A DNA stretch of 39,567 nucleotides from Thiorhodococcus mannitoliphagus (GTDB lineage: Bacteria > Pseudomonadota > Gammaproteobacteria > Chromatiales > Chromatiaceae): assembly GCF_010915725.1 (NCBI RefSeq), contig NZ_JAAIJR010000047.1:1-39567 (forward strand), written 5' to 3'. The translations under genes were made by a program, and so were the position numbers. Below, piece by piece: positions 17,788-26,652 of the stretch. The notes under the pieces were generated by a model. It did not search any database. It was given only the letters and a program-made list of their open reading frames with translations, and was not told the origin of the DNA. Positions within the stretch are counted from its first letter, which is position 1. The number at the start of each line of letters is the position of its first letter.

Positions 17788-18510
17788 GCGCATTTCCTCC
17801 GACTTTGGGGGGCGAGTGCCCATTCCGCCGCACCTTTCAGGCGAGGCCGCAGTGGAGGTTAGCGCAAAACTATGGCCAAAAGTAAGGTTTTCGGGCGGAC
17901 ACAAGCAGGGGGAACTCGATTGCCTAGGCGTCGGAAGACCATAGCTGTTGTTCCCAACGCTATTTCGTCGCAAATTTCTGAGATTCGCCCGCTTCGCCGC
18001 CGGCCATGTTGCCCGCATCGCCACACCGCCCCAGAGGTGAGAGGAAAATAGGGAAGCGACCCAATCCGGTCACTGAGGCGAGCCAGTCCAGTCACGCTTG
18101 CATCCCATCAGCGGTCACTGATCGACCGCAAGGCAGTGACTCTTCAATCCTGTTATGTGAAGCTTCACAGAGATCCTGGTAGCGGTCACCCGCCGTCCGG
18201 CGATGGATGGACCGGTCACGACCCAGAAGCGACATTGGCCCTCCGAGCAGTACTGTTCGGATTGCGAACGATAGCGGACGCTAAGACGTGAGGTGGGTTG
18301 GCCATCGATGCTGCCCCCGTGGGGCGGACCCCCAACCACATCGGTGCGTTGCCATACCTCCCGCATCTATCCCGTGCGCCTGTGACGAAGCGCCTGAGCC
18401 GGTACCGGACTGGGACCTTGTTACTCACCCCAAGCCTGCTCTCCAACTCGATCGGCGTGCCGCCTGGTAGTATCGTTAGTATCCCGCAGGCGACAAGAGC
18501 GTAATTCTTC
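17788..18510. other. 723-bp gap before the sigma-54 activator
   Basis: No convincing gene is seen. The word CGGTCAC occurs four times (18067, 18112, 18183 and 18213), and a stretch around 18180-18340 with GACATTGGCC and GGATTGCGAACG resembles degraded intergenic repeats. The promoter for the activator at 18511 must lie near its right end but was not resolved. This gap marks the left edge of the defence-like operon. Confidence 0.45.
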
Positions 18511-20025
18511 TTGAGAAGAGTACTGATTAGCTGGATCGGTCAGCGCGACTTGGATGCTGTGGGGGATGATGGCGACGGCCCCGTCTTGGCCACCATGAGG
18601 CAGCAGCAGCCGGATCAGACGTACCTGCTTTTCAACTATGAACCGGCAAAGGTTCAGCCGTATCTGGAATGGCTGCGGCACAAGGCTCCAGCGTTGGCGA
18701 GTATCGACGCGCGTCACGCGCTACTCCGCTCGCCCATCGACTACACCGACATTTATCAGGCTGCGGAAGCGCTGCTCCAGGAGATCTGGGACCTGCATCC
18801 CAGCGCACATCGAAGCATCCTAATCAGCCCAGGGACACCGGCGATGCAAGCGGTCTGGATTCTGCTCGGAAAGACGCGCTTTCCGGCCGATTTCCTCCAA
18901 GCCTCCCCGCAACAGGGTGTGCAGCCAGTCCAGCTTCCCTTTGCCATCTCCGCGGAGTTTCAGCCTGCTGATGCCGCCCAGGCAGGTCGGCAACTGCGCG
19001 AGCTGGTCGCGGCGGATGTGCCCGAGACGGCAGGCTTCGAGCGTGTCGTCACCGGACATCCGCGTCTGCAGGACCTCAAACGGCGCGCTGCCGCCCTCGC
19101 CCGCTTCGACGTTCCCGTGCTCGTTCTCGGCGAGAGCGGAACCGGCAAGGAGCTGTTCGCGCGAGCCATTCACAATTCCAGCGCTCGTTCAGAGCGGCCT
19201 TTCGTCGCCGTGAACTGCGGCGCCATTCCGCCTGAGCTGATCGATTCGATCTTGTTTGGCCACGCCAAGGGCGCCTTCACTGGGGCCCTCCGCGATGCTG
19301 CCGGCGTTTTCGAGCAAGCCGACGGCGGCACCTTGTTTCTAGATGAGCTCGGCGAGCTGTCAGCCCCGGCGCAGGTGCGTCTTCTGCGCGTCTTGCAGGA
19401 GGGGCGAGTCGTTCCGGTCGGGGCCGATAAGGAACGGGAAGTGGACTTTCGGCTCATCTGCGCCACGCACCGAGATCTGCAGGCGGACATCGCCGAGCGG
19501 CGGTTTCGCGAAGACCTGTACTACCGCGTAGCGGTTGGCGTGCTGGAACTGCCTCCACTGCGGGAGCGCCAAGGCGACGTCCATCGCCTGACCGAGCACT
19601 TTCTCATCGAGATCGGCGAGCAGCTAGGTTTCCAACATACCCTGTTGCTGACGCCGACTGCGCGCAACCGGCTGCTTCTGCACGCCTGGCTCGGCAATGT
19701 TAGGGAGCTGCGCGCGGCGCTGCTCCGCGCGGCGCTCTGGACGACGGATGGCCGAATCGACGCCCCTGATATCGACGGGGCACTTCTGGTTCGTACAGCG
19801 GCTTCGGACGATATCCTCAACCGCTCCCTTGGCAATGGTTTCGACCTTGATGCGCTTCTGCACGATGTCGAACGTCATTATCTCGAGCGCGCTATGCGGG
19901 CCGCGGAGGGCTCTAAGACGAAGGCGAGCAGGCTACTGGGGCTAGGCAGCCACCAGGTTCTTACCACGCGGCTGCGTCGCCAAGGACTTGACGAGAGTCC
20001 CAGAAAATCCTCGCGCGATCGGTAA
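18511..20025 (+). CDS. Sigma-54 activator with CARF-like N-terminal domain (RtcR class)
   Basis: The 504-residue protein has three parts. The N-terminal ~150 residues look like a CARF-type Rossmann domain: a first strand VLISWIG (4-10) and the hallmark loop ISPGTPAMQ (105-113). The centre is a sigma-54-interacting AAA+ domain with GESGTGKE (207-214), an intact GAFTGA loop (254-259), GGTLFLDE (272-279), and an arginine region near 335-352. The C-terminus (about 465-490) is a Fis-type helix-turn-helix. RtcR proteins of this design sense RNA ends with cyclic phosphates. Here it probably turns on the downstream genes after binding a nucleotide or RNA fragment. The start is a TTG, the only start that retains the first CARF strand. 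Confidence 0.88.
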   Translation: MRRVLISWIGQRDLDAVGDDGDGPVLATMRQQQPDQTYLLFNYEPAKVQPYLEWLRHKAPALASIDARHALLRSPIDYTDIYQAAEALLQEIWDLHPSAHRSILISPGTPAMQAVWILLGKTRFPADFLQASPQQGVQPVQLPFAISAEFQPADAAQAGRQLRELVAADVPETAGFERVVTGHPRLQDLKRRAAALARFDVPVLVLGESGTGKELFARAIHNSSARSERPFVAVNCGAIPPELIDSILFGHAKGAFTGALRDAAGVFEQADGGTLFLDELGELSAPAQVRLLRVLQEGRVVPVGADKEREVDFRLICATHRDLQADIAERRFREDLYYRVAVGVLELPPLRERQGDVHRLTEHFLIEIGEQLGFQHTLLLTPTARNRLLLHAWLGNVRELRAALLRAALWTTDGRIDAPDIDGALLVRTAASDDILNRSLGNGFDLDALLHDVERHYLERAMRAAEGSKTKASRLLGLGSHQVLTTRLRRQGLDESPRKSSRDR

Positions 20026-20057
20026 TGATGCTTACCTGCGAGGTAAGGTGCATTACC
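20021..20057. promoter_or_regulatory. 37-bp imperfect palindrome, candidate activator binding site
   Basis: GGTAATGATGCTTACCT (20021-20037) and AGGTAAGGTGCATTACC (20041-20057) pair at 14 of 17 positions around a GCG centre. It overlaps the stop of the activator gene. It is about 73 bp upstream of a sigma-54-like site, a normal distance for an upstream activating sequence. There is no T-run, so a terminator is less likely. Confidence 0.5.
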
Positions 20058-20110
20058 TTCGGCGCAGGCGCCAAGATGATTAAGTGCCTGATTTAAAATG
20101 ACATAATGGT

Positions 20111-20126
20111 TGGCATGAAAGATGGA
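20111..20126 (+). promoter_or_regulatory. Weak sigma-54 (-24/-12) promoter candidate
   Basis: TGGCAT at 20111-20116 matches the -24 element. With the required 10-base spacing the -12 position reads GG rather than GC, so it is imperfect. A second pair with correct GG-N10-GC (20124-20125 and 20136-20137) exists but is too near the start codon. The call depends on the sigma-54 activator gene directly upstream. Confidence 0.35.
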
Positions 20127-20161
20127 TTATCAGCGGCGACAGCCAACATGGAGCAGCCTCG

Positions 20162-20467
20162 ATGCACAACCCCGCACAGAACGACGCGTCCCCCGATCAA
20201 GCCACCCCTTTCGTGCTGACCGATCACGCCAGCCTGCGCATGAGCCAGCGCGGTATCCGCCGGGATCAACTTGCCGCGGTACTCCGTTTCGGCCGCTGCC
20301 GGCATACGCGCGGCGCCCGGTATTTCTTCGTCGGGCGCAAGGAGATCCGTCGCTATGCAGGTCAGGGTCTCGACCTGCGTCCGCTGGAAAATCTGCAGGT
20401 GCTGATGGCCCCGCGCAGCGATGCCGTTATCACCGTCTATCGGAACGCGCGCCCGCCGCGTAACTGA
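20162..20467 (+). CDS. DUF4258-like protein
   Basis: The 101-residue protein contains the pattern of DUF4258: LTDHASLRMSQRGI (about 19-32), a central RYFFVGRKEI strand, and a final VITVYRNAR strand. It is compact, basic and probably nucleic-acid associated; related small folds occur in toxin-like proteins. Its exact role is unknown. A GGAG ribosome site lies 8 bases before the ATG. It is the first gene after the activator and is separated from the vWA gene by only 57 bases. Confidence 0.7.
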   Translation: MHNPAQNDASPDQATPFVLTDHASLRMSQRGIRRDQLAAVLRFGRCRHTRGARYFFVGRKEIRRYAGQGLDLRPLENLQVLMAPRSDAVITVYRNARPPRN

Positions 20468-20524
20468 GTCGCGACCGGTCCGCCCGGTTATCTGCAAGAC
20501 GCCAACATTCAAGGAGCTATTGGC

Positions 20525-21208
20525 ATGCCCATCAAAGACTTCGCCGTAAAGGCCGCCCGCCCGCTGCCCGTGATCATCCTCGCCGATACCAGCGGCAGCA
20601 TGGGCGTCGACGGCAAGATCGAGGCCCTGAACCAGGCCCTGCGCGACATGGTCAAGAGCTTTGGTGCCGAGAGCCGTCTACGCGGCGAGATCCACCTCGG
20701 CGTGATCACCTTCGGCGGCAAAGCGGCCGCCCACCTGCCGCTGACGCCGGCGCACCAGATCCAGGAGATCCAGGAATTCGTCGCCGGCGGCGGCACACCA
20801 ATGGGAGCGGCCATGGAGATTGCCCGCGAGCTGGTGGAAGACCGCGAGCTGATCCCCTCGCGCGCCTATCGCCCGGTCCTGGTCCTGGTCTCCGATGGCC
20901 ATCCGACCGACGACTGGGAGGGCCCGTTCCAGGCACTGCTCGCCAGTGAGCGAGCGGCAAAGGCGACCCGGATCGCGCTTGCCATCGGCAACGACGCCGA
21001 CGAGGCCATGCTCACCGAGTTCGCCAACGACTTGGAGGCGCCGCTGTTTCACGCCGACAACGCGGCCGAGATCGTGCGCTTCTTCCGCGCCGTCACGATG
21101 AGCGTGGCCGCGCGCTCGCAGAGTGGCGGCGACACGCAGCCGCTGAAGCTTGACTACCGCCGTGTCGCTGACGATGAGGACGATCCGCTCGCCGACTTCT
21201 TCAACTGA
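20525..21208 (+). CDS. TerY-like von Willebrand factor A protein
   Basis: The 227-residue protein is one vWA domain with a complete metal site: DTSGS at residues 21-25, T91 in GGGTPMG, and D124 in VSDGHPTDD. The VLVSDGHPTDDW segment is typical of TerY proteins. TerY, a PP2C phosphatase and a kinase together form the known TerY-P triad, and the next two genes supply those partners. It is likely a cytoplasmic protein-binding component of a signalling or defence complex. Its stop overlaps the phosphatase start by one base. Confidence 0.9.
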   Translation: MPIKDFAVKAARPLPVIILADTSGSMGVDGKIEALNQALRDMVKSFGAESRLRGEIHLGVITFGGKAAAHLPLTPAHQIQEIQEFVAGGGTPMGAAMEIARELVEDRELIPSRAYRPVLVLVSDGHPTDDWEGPFQALLASERAAKATRIALAIGNDADEAMLTEFANDLEAPLFHADNAAEIVRFFRAVTMSVAARSQSGGDTQPLKLDYRRVADDEDDPLADFFN

Positions 21209-21906
21209 TGGGAGTTCGCCTGCGTGCCGCTTCGGTGCGCGGTCCGGCGCACACCGAGACCGGTGTGCCGAACCAGGACGCTGTTCTGATCCGGCAGGGC
21301 CGCTGGGGCTGGCTGGCGGCGGTCAGCGATGGTATGGGCTCGCGCCCCCGTGCAGACATTGGCGCGCGCACCCTGTGCAAAGCGGCGCTCGACAGCGTGC
21401 GAGAACTGCATTTCGACTGCACCGACCGGGCTTGGGTCGAAACGCTCGAGTGCAATTGGCTCGCGCGACTGGGCGTGCTGCGGATCGCGGCCAAGGATGC
21501 CGTCGCTACCTGCCTTCTAGCCTGGGGCTTGCCTGATAGCCGCTTCCGGCTGGCGCAGCTGGGCGACGGGCTGATCCTGGGCCATCCGGCGCCGGCCCGC
21601 GGACTGTTCAGTCGGGACGGCGGCTCTTTTGGAAACCTGACACGAGGGCTCGGGCTGTCCTGGCGTCTTGAGGATTGGCGCTTCGACAGCGGTCAGCTCC
21701 TCGCCCCCGGCGACGCATTGGTCCTGATGACCGATGGCATCGCCGATGACCTCGGCAGCACGGACGGACTAGTGAGCATGCTGGCACGGGAGCTGCGCAA
21801 TCGCGGCGCTCGGTCCGCGCGTGCTGCGCTGACCCGGGACCTGACCGACTGGCCCACGGCGCACCATAGCGATGACAAGACCGTCGCCATCATCTATCGA
21901 ATTTGA
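21208..21906 (+). CDS. PP2C-family serine/threonine phosphatase (TerY-P triad)
   Basis: This 232-residue protein has the PP2C metal and catalytic residues: D24 in PNQDAV, D41-G42 in SDGMGS, GDG in the middle, TDGIADD near residue 172, and a final HSDDKT. It would remove phosphates placed by the kinase encoded immediately downstream. The shared base with the vWA gene and a 13-base gap to the kinase show co-expression. PP2C members of TerY-P loci have this size. Confidence 0.9.
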   Translation: MGVRLRAASVRGPAHTETGVPNQDAVLIRQGRWGWLAAVSDGMGSRPRADIGARTLCKAALDSVRELHFDCTDRAWVETLECNWLARLGVLRIAAKDAVATCLLAWGLPDSRFRLAQLGDGLILGHPAPARGLFSRDGGSFGNLTRGLGLSWRLEDWRFDSGQLLAPGDALVLMTDGIADDLGSTDGLVSMLARELRNRGARSARAALTRDLTDWPTAHHSDDKTVAIIYRI

Positions 21907-21919
21907 CGGAAAGGCAGCG

Positions 21920-23323
21920 ATGACGGACAACACGAAAAGAGCTAAGTCGGCGCCCAAGAAGCCTGTCGTACATGATCAGCAGGGGATCGAGTACGAGCTG
22001 AGAGACAAGCTCGGAGAGGGCGGACAAGGTGTCGTCTGCACGACGGACCGCGACAATGTTCTAATCAAGCTGTTCACGGGTCGGGATGCGGAGCAGCGTC
22101 GACACTGGGTCAATCGCCTGAACTGGGTGCTCAACCAAGAACTCGATGGACTGCACATCGCCCGGCCCCGGGCGCTGATCGAGCGCCCCTATCCAGGCTA
22201 TGTCATGGAGCTGATGGATGGCCTGGAAAGCCTGCAAGCGAGCCTGGACAGCAGCCGCGCGGCACTGCTGGAGGGCGCTGGCCTCTCCGGCTACCTCGCC
22301 ACCGGCGGCCTGCGCCGGCGTCTGGCACTGTTGCGCGAGCTGGCAACGACCCTCGCCGGGCTGCACGCGCGTGGTCTAGCCTACGTGGATCTGTCGCCCG
22401 CGAATGTGTTCGTGTCCAAGAGCATCGAGCACTGTCAGGTCTGGCTCATCGACTGCGACAACCTATGCGCGACCGAGCGGCTCGGGCACGGCCATCTGTA
22501 CACGCCAGACTATGGCGCGCCCGAAGTCGTCCGTGGCGAGCGCGGTGTCAACAGCCTCACCGATGCCTGGTCCTTCGCCGTGTTGGCGTTCGAAATGCTA
22601 ACCCATGGCCATCCTCTCAAGGGAGAGGCGGTTCTCGACGCTGATCCCGACGAGGAAGCGCGCGCGCTGCGCGGCGAGCTGCCCTGGGTACATCACCCTG
22701 CTGACACCTCGAACCAGGCCTGCGAAGGCCTGCCGATGGAGCTGGTCGCGACGCCGAGGCTCCAGGTGCTGTTCGAGAACTGCTTCAATGCCGGCCGCGA
22801 CAACCCGCTGGCCCGGCCCAGCCTGGCGGCGTGGGCCGACGCCCTAGAGGCGGCCTGGGCGCTTATGCTCGACTGCACCACACCGGACTGCGGCAGCAGC
22901 TTCTATTGGAACGAGGAGCGCCAGTGTCCGTTCTGCGACCAGGTGGCTGCCGACGGGCTGCTGCTGGCCCACGCCTGGTACAGCGATGCGTCCCCCGATG
23001 AGCCGCATCTGGATACCGGCGACCGCCTGGCGTTGGCGCTCGAGCGGCCCGTCGCACTGCACCTCGCCCCGGTGGGCATGCATGGCTATAGCGAGGCGCC
23101 GCTGGTTTGCGAAGTCCGGCTGGACAAGGCGGGTCTCCACCTGACACCGAAGGGTGAGGGAGAGCTGACTTTGGTGCGCATCGAGGACGGCAAGACCTTT
23201 CCTATTACCCAACCCCAGACCCTGTCCGCCAAGGCCGACAGGCGCCGCGGTTCCGCGGCGGGTCTGCTACTAGCGCATCCCGACGAGCCGCGGCTACGTC
23301 CGTTCTGGCGTTTCACTTGGTAG
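21920..23323 (+). CDS. Protein kinase with C-terminal zinc ribbon (TerY-P triad)
   Basis: The 467-residue protein has a Hanks-type kinase fold at about residues 22-310: G-loop GEGGQG (32-37), K50, the catalytic loop YVDLSPAN (155-162, D157 and N162 present), and IDCDN (177-181) in place of DFG. A zinc ribbon follows, with C319-x4-C324 and C336-x2-C339, then a C-terminal domain of about 110 residues. The usual HRD histidine is Tyr and DFG is DCD, but the catalytic aspartates remain, so activity is plausible. The ATG at 21920 follows GGAAAGG. The kinase probably modifies members of its own operon. Confidence 0.87.
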   Translation: MTDNTKRAKSAPKKPVVHDQQGIEYELRDKLGEGGQGVVCTTDRDNVLIKLFTGRDAEQRRHWVNRLNWVLNQELDGLHIARPRALIERPYPGYVMELMDGLESLQASLDSSRAALLEGAGLSGYLATGGLRRRLALLRELATTLAGLHARGLAYVDLSPANVFVSKSIEHCQVWLIDCDNLCATERLGHGHLYTPDYGAPEVVRGERGVNSLTDAWSFAVLAFEMLTHGHPLKGEAVLDADPDEEARALRGELPWVHHPADTSNQACEGLPMELVATPRLQVLFENCFNAGRDNPLARPSLAAWADALEAAWALMLDCTTPDCGSSFYWNEERQCPFCDQVAADGLLLAHAWYSDASPDEPHLDTGDRLALALERPVALHLAPVGMHGYSEAPLVCEVRLDKAGLHLTPKGEGELTLVRIEDGKTFPITQPQTLSAKADRRRGSAAGLLLAHPDEPRLRPFWRFTW

Positions 23324-23334
23324 AGGGGCACGCA

Positions 23335-26300
23335 ATGGAATTGATCGACTGCAAGGCCCTGGAGCCGGAGATCGTCACGCTGCGGGCGCTGGAGGCGCCG
23401 CCGAGTCCCTGGCGCGCCAACCGCGAGGCCCAGCTCATCACCGACAACGCCCAGCGCCTGCTGTGCCAAGACGATCGCGTTGTGCCGGTTGAGTACGCCG
23501 ACCGTGGCGACGTGCTGCGCTATGACGCTGGCCACTGCCTCTGGTGCCTGATCGACACGACGGGCGACCGGCTGCGCCTGCGCGCGCTGCGCTGCCGGAG
23601 CGCCCTAGCGCTGGACCTGCAGATCGGTGTCGACGACCGTCTTGTAGATCAGCTGCACAAGCAGCGACGGATCAAGGAGCCGATCGCCGATGCCGCCTGC
23701 GCCTGGGTGGAGGACGAGCTGCTGCTGGCACCCGCGATCGGGCTCGACGGTAAGCGGGCATTGGCCCGAGCCGACGGCGCCGGTACGCACCTGACGCTCG
23801 TGGGTCGGCGCCACGAGGCCGAGCTGCGCGAACGCGACGGGCGCTGGACCATCGCGCGCTTCGCTCCGGCGCGGCAGTACGACAGCGAGCTGACGATGCT
23901 GCACGGCGAGCTTGCGATCGTTGATGCCAGTGCCGCCGCGGTCCTGCGCTCGCCGGCCCAGCGTCAGCAGTTCCAGGAGTATCTCGATGCCCACGGCGAC
24001 TACGTGGAGCTGTGGCGCCGCTACGCCGCCATCGAATGGGGCCAGGCCACGGAAGCGGGACGAACGCTCAGCGTGCTGCGCTACCAAGGTCGCGAGCCTT
24101 GCGGGGAAGAACAGCTGCGGTGGCGCTACGCGGTGGACCCGGAGCAGGCACGCGCCTTTATGGAGCGCTGGGAGGCATTGGCCTACGATAGCAAATTGCC
24201 GGACCTGGCCATCGAAGCCTCCGCCGAACCGCCCGCCTGGATGCTGGACGCTGAGCAAACCAAGGGCATCGACAGCGGCCGTCCAGTCGTCGGCGAGCGC
24301 CCGGTGCTGCAAGGCGGTTGGCTCACCCTCAGCTATGACCCCAACCGTGAGCACGAGGCTCCGCCCCCCAGCGGTCTTCTGTGCCTGTCCATTCATGGTC
24401 AGCGCAAGGCCCACGAACGCCGCCAACAGGCCCTGGAGCGGATCCGGACCAGCGCTAACCCCATGCCGCAGCTGCGCCTTCTGCTCGAAGGTCAGCCGGT
24501 GCCCACCCGCACCGACTGGCGCCCGGAGAAGGCCCTGAGCCGACGGGCCCGTGCCGCCTTCCATGGCGAGCCCACCAAAATGCAGAAGCGCGCCCTGGAT
24601 TTGGCGCTGAACACGCCGGACATCGCGGTCATCATCGGCCCGCCCGGGACCGGCAAGACCCAAGTCATCAGCGCCCTGCAGCGGCGGCTCGCCGAGGTCT
24701 ATCCCGATCCGCGCTCCATCCAATATCAACTGCTGATCACGAGCTTTCAGCACGACGCCGTGGACAACGCACTGGGCCGCATTGAGGTTTTCGGCCTGCC
24801 AGGGCTGCGCGTGGGCGGTCGCCGCCGCGACGCCGAGAGCCCCGACACCGATCGGCTTTCGGGCTGGCGCGAGATGCGGCTCGCAGAGCTTGTACCAAGG
24901 CTCGACGCCGCTATCGCCGCGGAGCCTGTCTTCGCCGACCTGCAGGGCTTGCGCGATGCGACGACCCGGCTACGTATCCAGCCGCTGACGCCTGGGGAGC
25001 GCGCCGAACTGGCCCGGGAGATCGACACCAGACTGCAAGACCTCGCCGAAACGCATCGCCTCCGGCCGACCGCCGTCACCGAGCAGCGTTGGCGCGATTG
25101 GCTGGCCGCCCGCCAGCCGGAGCCTGCGATCGCCAGCACGCGCGGACCGACGCGCCGACTGTGGCGGCAAGCCATCTGGTCGCTGCGCACGAGCACCAGC
25201 GCCTTCGCCGACGACGGTGCCGCACAGTGTTTGCGACTGCTGGACCTGGCCGATCGCCGCGACCAGGACCTACCCGATGGGGACCGCACTTTGCTTGAGG
25301 TGCTGGCGATGACGCCTAGTCCGTCGGACCGACAGCTGGCGGATCTCGCGACGCTGCGCGAGCGCCTGCTGACCGCGAGCCGCCCGGATCTACGGCCCCC
25401 CGTGCTTCGCAATGTCTTGGACACGGAGGGCTGCCGCTTGCTCGACATCCTGCTCGGCGAGCTGGACGCGCACCTGAAACGGCGCCCGGAGTGGGCTCGA
25501 CTCGCGATCATCGGTGATTACCTCGACGACATCAGGCTCGACCCGTCGCGCATCGAACAGTCCGTGCGCGCCTATACGACGGTGCTCGGCGCCACCTGCC
25601 AGCAAGCGGCGGCCGAGTCCATGCGCGGTCTGCTCAACCTTGATCCCACGGATGGCATCAGCTTCGACACCGTGGTCATCGACGAGGCCGCCCGGGCGAC
25701 ACCGCTCGACCTACTGATCCCGATGGCCATGGGCCGCCGGCGCATCGTGCTGGTCGGCGACCACCGCCAGCTGCCGCACCTGCTCGACCCGGACACCGAA
25801 AAGTCCCTGGAAGAGGCCGGTGAACTGACACAAGCTGAAACAAAGGCCTTGGAGGATAGCCTATTCGAACGGTTGGTCCTGCGGCTGCGCCGGCTGGAGG
25901 AGGAGCATCCCGGACAGCCCAAGCGGGTGGTCATGCTCGACACCCAGTTCCGCATGCACCCGGTCCTCGGCGACTTCGTCAGCCGCACCTTCTACGAGGC
26001 GGTGGGCGAGCCGGCGATCCGATCGGGTCGCCCGGCAACGGACTTCGGCCATCCGATGCCGGAGCTCGCGGGCTGTGTCTGTGCCTGGATCGACGTGCCC
26101 GCCCGCAGCCACGACGACCGCGACCGTCGCCTGCCTGCCGGCAGCCGCATCCGCGCCGCCGAGGCCGAGCGCGCCGCCCGCGAGGCCAAGCGCATCCTCG
26201 ACGCCTGTCCGGACTTGAGCCTCGGTGTTATCACCTTCTACGCCGCTCAGCGCGATCTGATTCTGGAGCATATGGGCGACCACGCACTTACTGAACGACA

Positions 26301-26652
26301 CGAGGGTCGCTGGCGGGTCCGACCCGAGTGGGCGCGCGACGAGCGCGGTGCCGAACGGCTGCTGGTCGGCACCGTCGACGCCTTCCAGGGCAAGGAGTTC
26401 GACATTGTGCTTTTGTCCATCGTGCGCACCGACGCCCCGCTGCGGGGTGAGGATCGGGAGCTGGCCCTGACCCGCAAGTACGGCTTTCTGCGCGTGCCGA
26501 ACCGGATGAACGTGGCCATGAGCCGCCAGCGGCGGCTGCTGATCGCCATTGGCGACATCGCGCTGGCCCGCGCGCCCGAGACCGCCGAGGCCGCCCCGGG
26601 CCTGGCTGCATTCCTAGACCTTTGCGAGGGGGCGAATGGCCGTGTTCTCTGA
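23335..26652 (+). CDS. Upf1-like superfamily 1 helicase
   Basis: The 1105-residue protein has an N-terminal region of about 400 residues without a recognised fold. A split SF1 helicase core follows: Walker A GPPGTGKT (435-442), DEAA (783-786), GDHRQLPHL (motif III, about 807-815), a Q-F-R-M-H motif near 872, TVDAFQGKE (1013-1021), and NVAMSRQRR (1059-1067). This pattern fits the Upf1/Dna2 branch, which moves 5' to 3' on RNA or DNA. A 340-residue insert between motifs I and II is rich in charged helices. The start is the ATG at 23335 after GAGGGG. Its last 17 bases overlap the next gene. Confidence 0.9.
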   Translation: MELIDCKALEPEIVTLRALEAPPSPWRANREAQLITDNAQRLLCQDDRVVPVEYADRGDVLRYDAGHCLWCLIDTTGDRLRLRALRCRSALALDLQIGVDDRLVDQLHKQRRIKEPIADAACAWVEDELLLAPAIGLDGKRALARADGAGTHLTLVGRRHEAELRERDGRWTIARFAPARQYDSELTMLHGELAIVDASAAAVLRSPAQRQQFQEYLDAHGDYVELWRRYAAIEWGQATEAGRTLSVLRYQGREPCGEEQLRWRYAVDPEQARAFMERWEALAYDSKLPDLAIEASAEPPAWMLDAEQTKGIDSGRPVVGERPVLQGGWLTLSYDPNREHEAPPPSGLLCLSIHGQRKAHERRQQALERIRTSANPMPQLRLLLEGQPVPTRTDWRPEKALSRRARAAFHGEPTKMQKRALDLALNTPDIAVIIGPPGTGKTQVISALQRRLAEVYPDPRSIQYQLLITSFQHDAVDNALGRIEVFGLPGLRVGGRRRDAESPDTDRLSGWREMRLAELVPRLDAAIAAEPVFADLQGLRDATTRLRIQPLTPGERAELAREIDTRLQDLAETHRLRPTAVTEQRWRDWLAARQPEPAIASTRGPTRRLWRQAIWSLRTSTSAFADDGAAQCLRLLDLADRRDQDLPDGDRTLLEVLAMTPSPSDRQLADLATLRERLLTASRPDLRPPVLRNVLDTEGCRLLDILLGELDAHLKRRPEWARLAIIGDYLDDIRLDPSRIEQSVRAYTTVLGATCQQAAAESMRGLLNLDPTDGISFDTVVIDEAARATPLDLLIPMAMGRRRIVLVGDHRQLPHLLDPDTEKSLEEAGELTQAETKALEDSLFERLVLRLRRLEEEHPGQPKRVVMLDTQFRMHPVLGDFVSRTFYEAVGEPAIRSGRPATDFGHPMPELAGCVCAWIDVPARSHDDRDRRLPAGSRIRAAEAERAAREAKRILDACPDLSLGVITFYAAQRDLILEHMGDHALTERHEGRWRVRPEWARDERGAERLLVGTVDAFQGKEFDIVLLSIVRTDAPLRGEDRELALTRKYGFLRVPNRMNVAMSRQRRLLIAIGDIALARAPETAEAAPGLAAFLDLCEGANGRVL

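Noticed and set aside
20021-20057. Intrinsic terminator after the activator gene
   Set aside because: The stem is imperfect and not GC-rich, and no T-run follows; a protein-binding dyad fits better.
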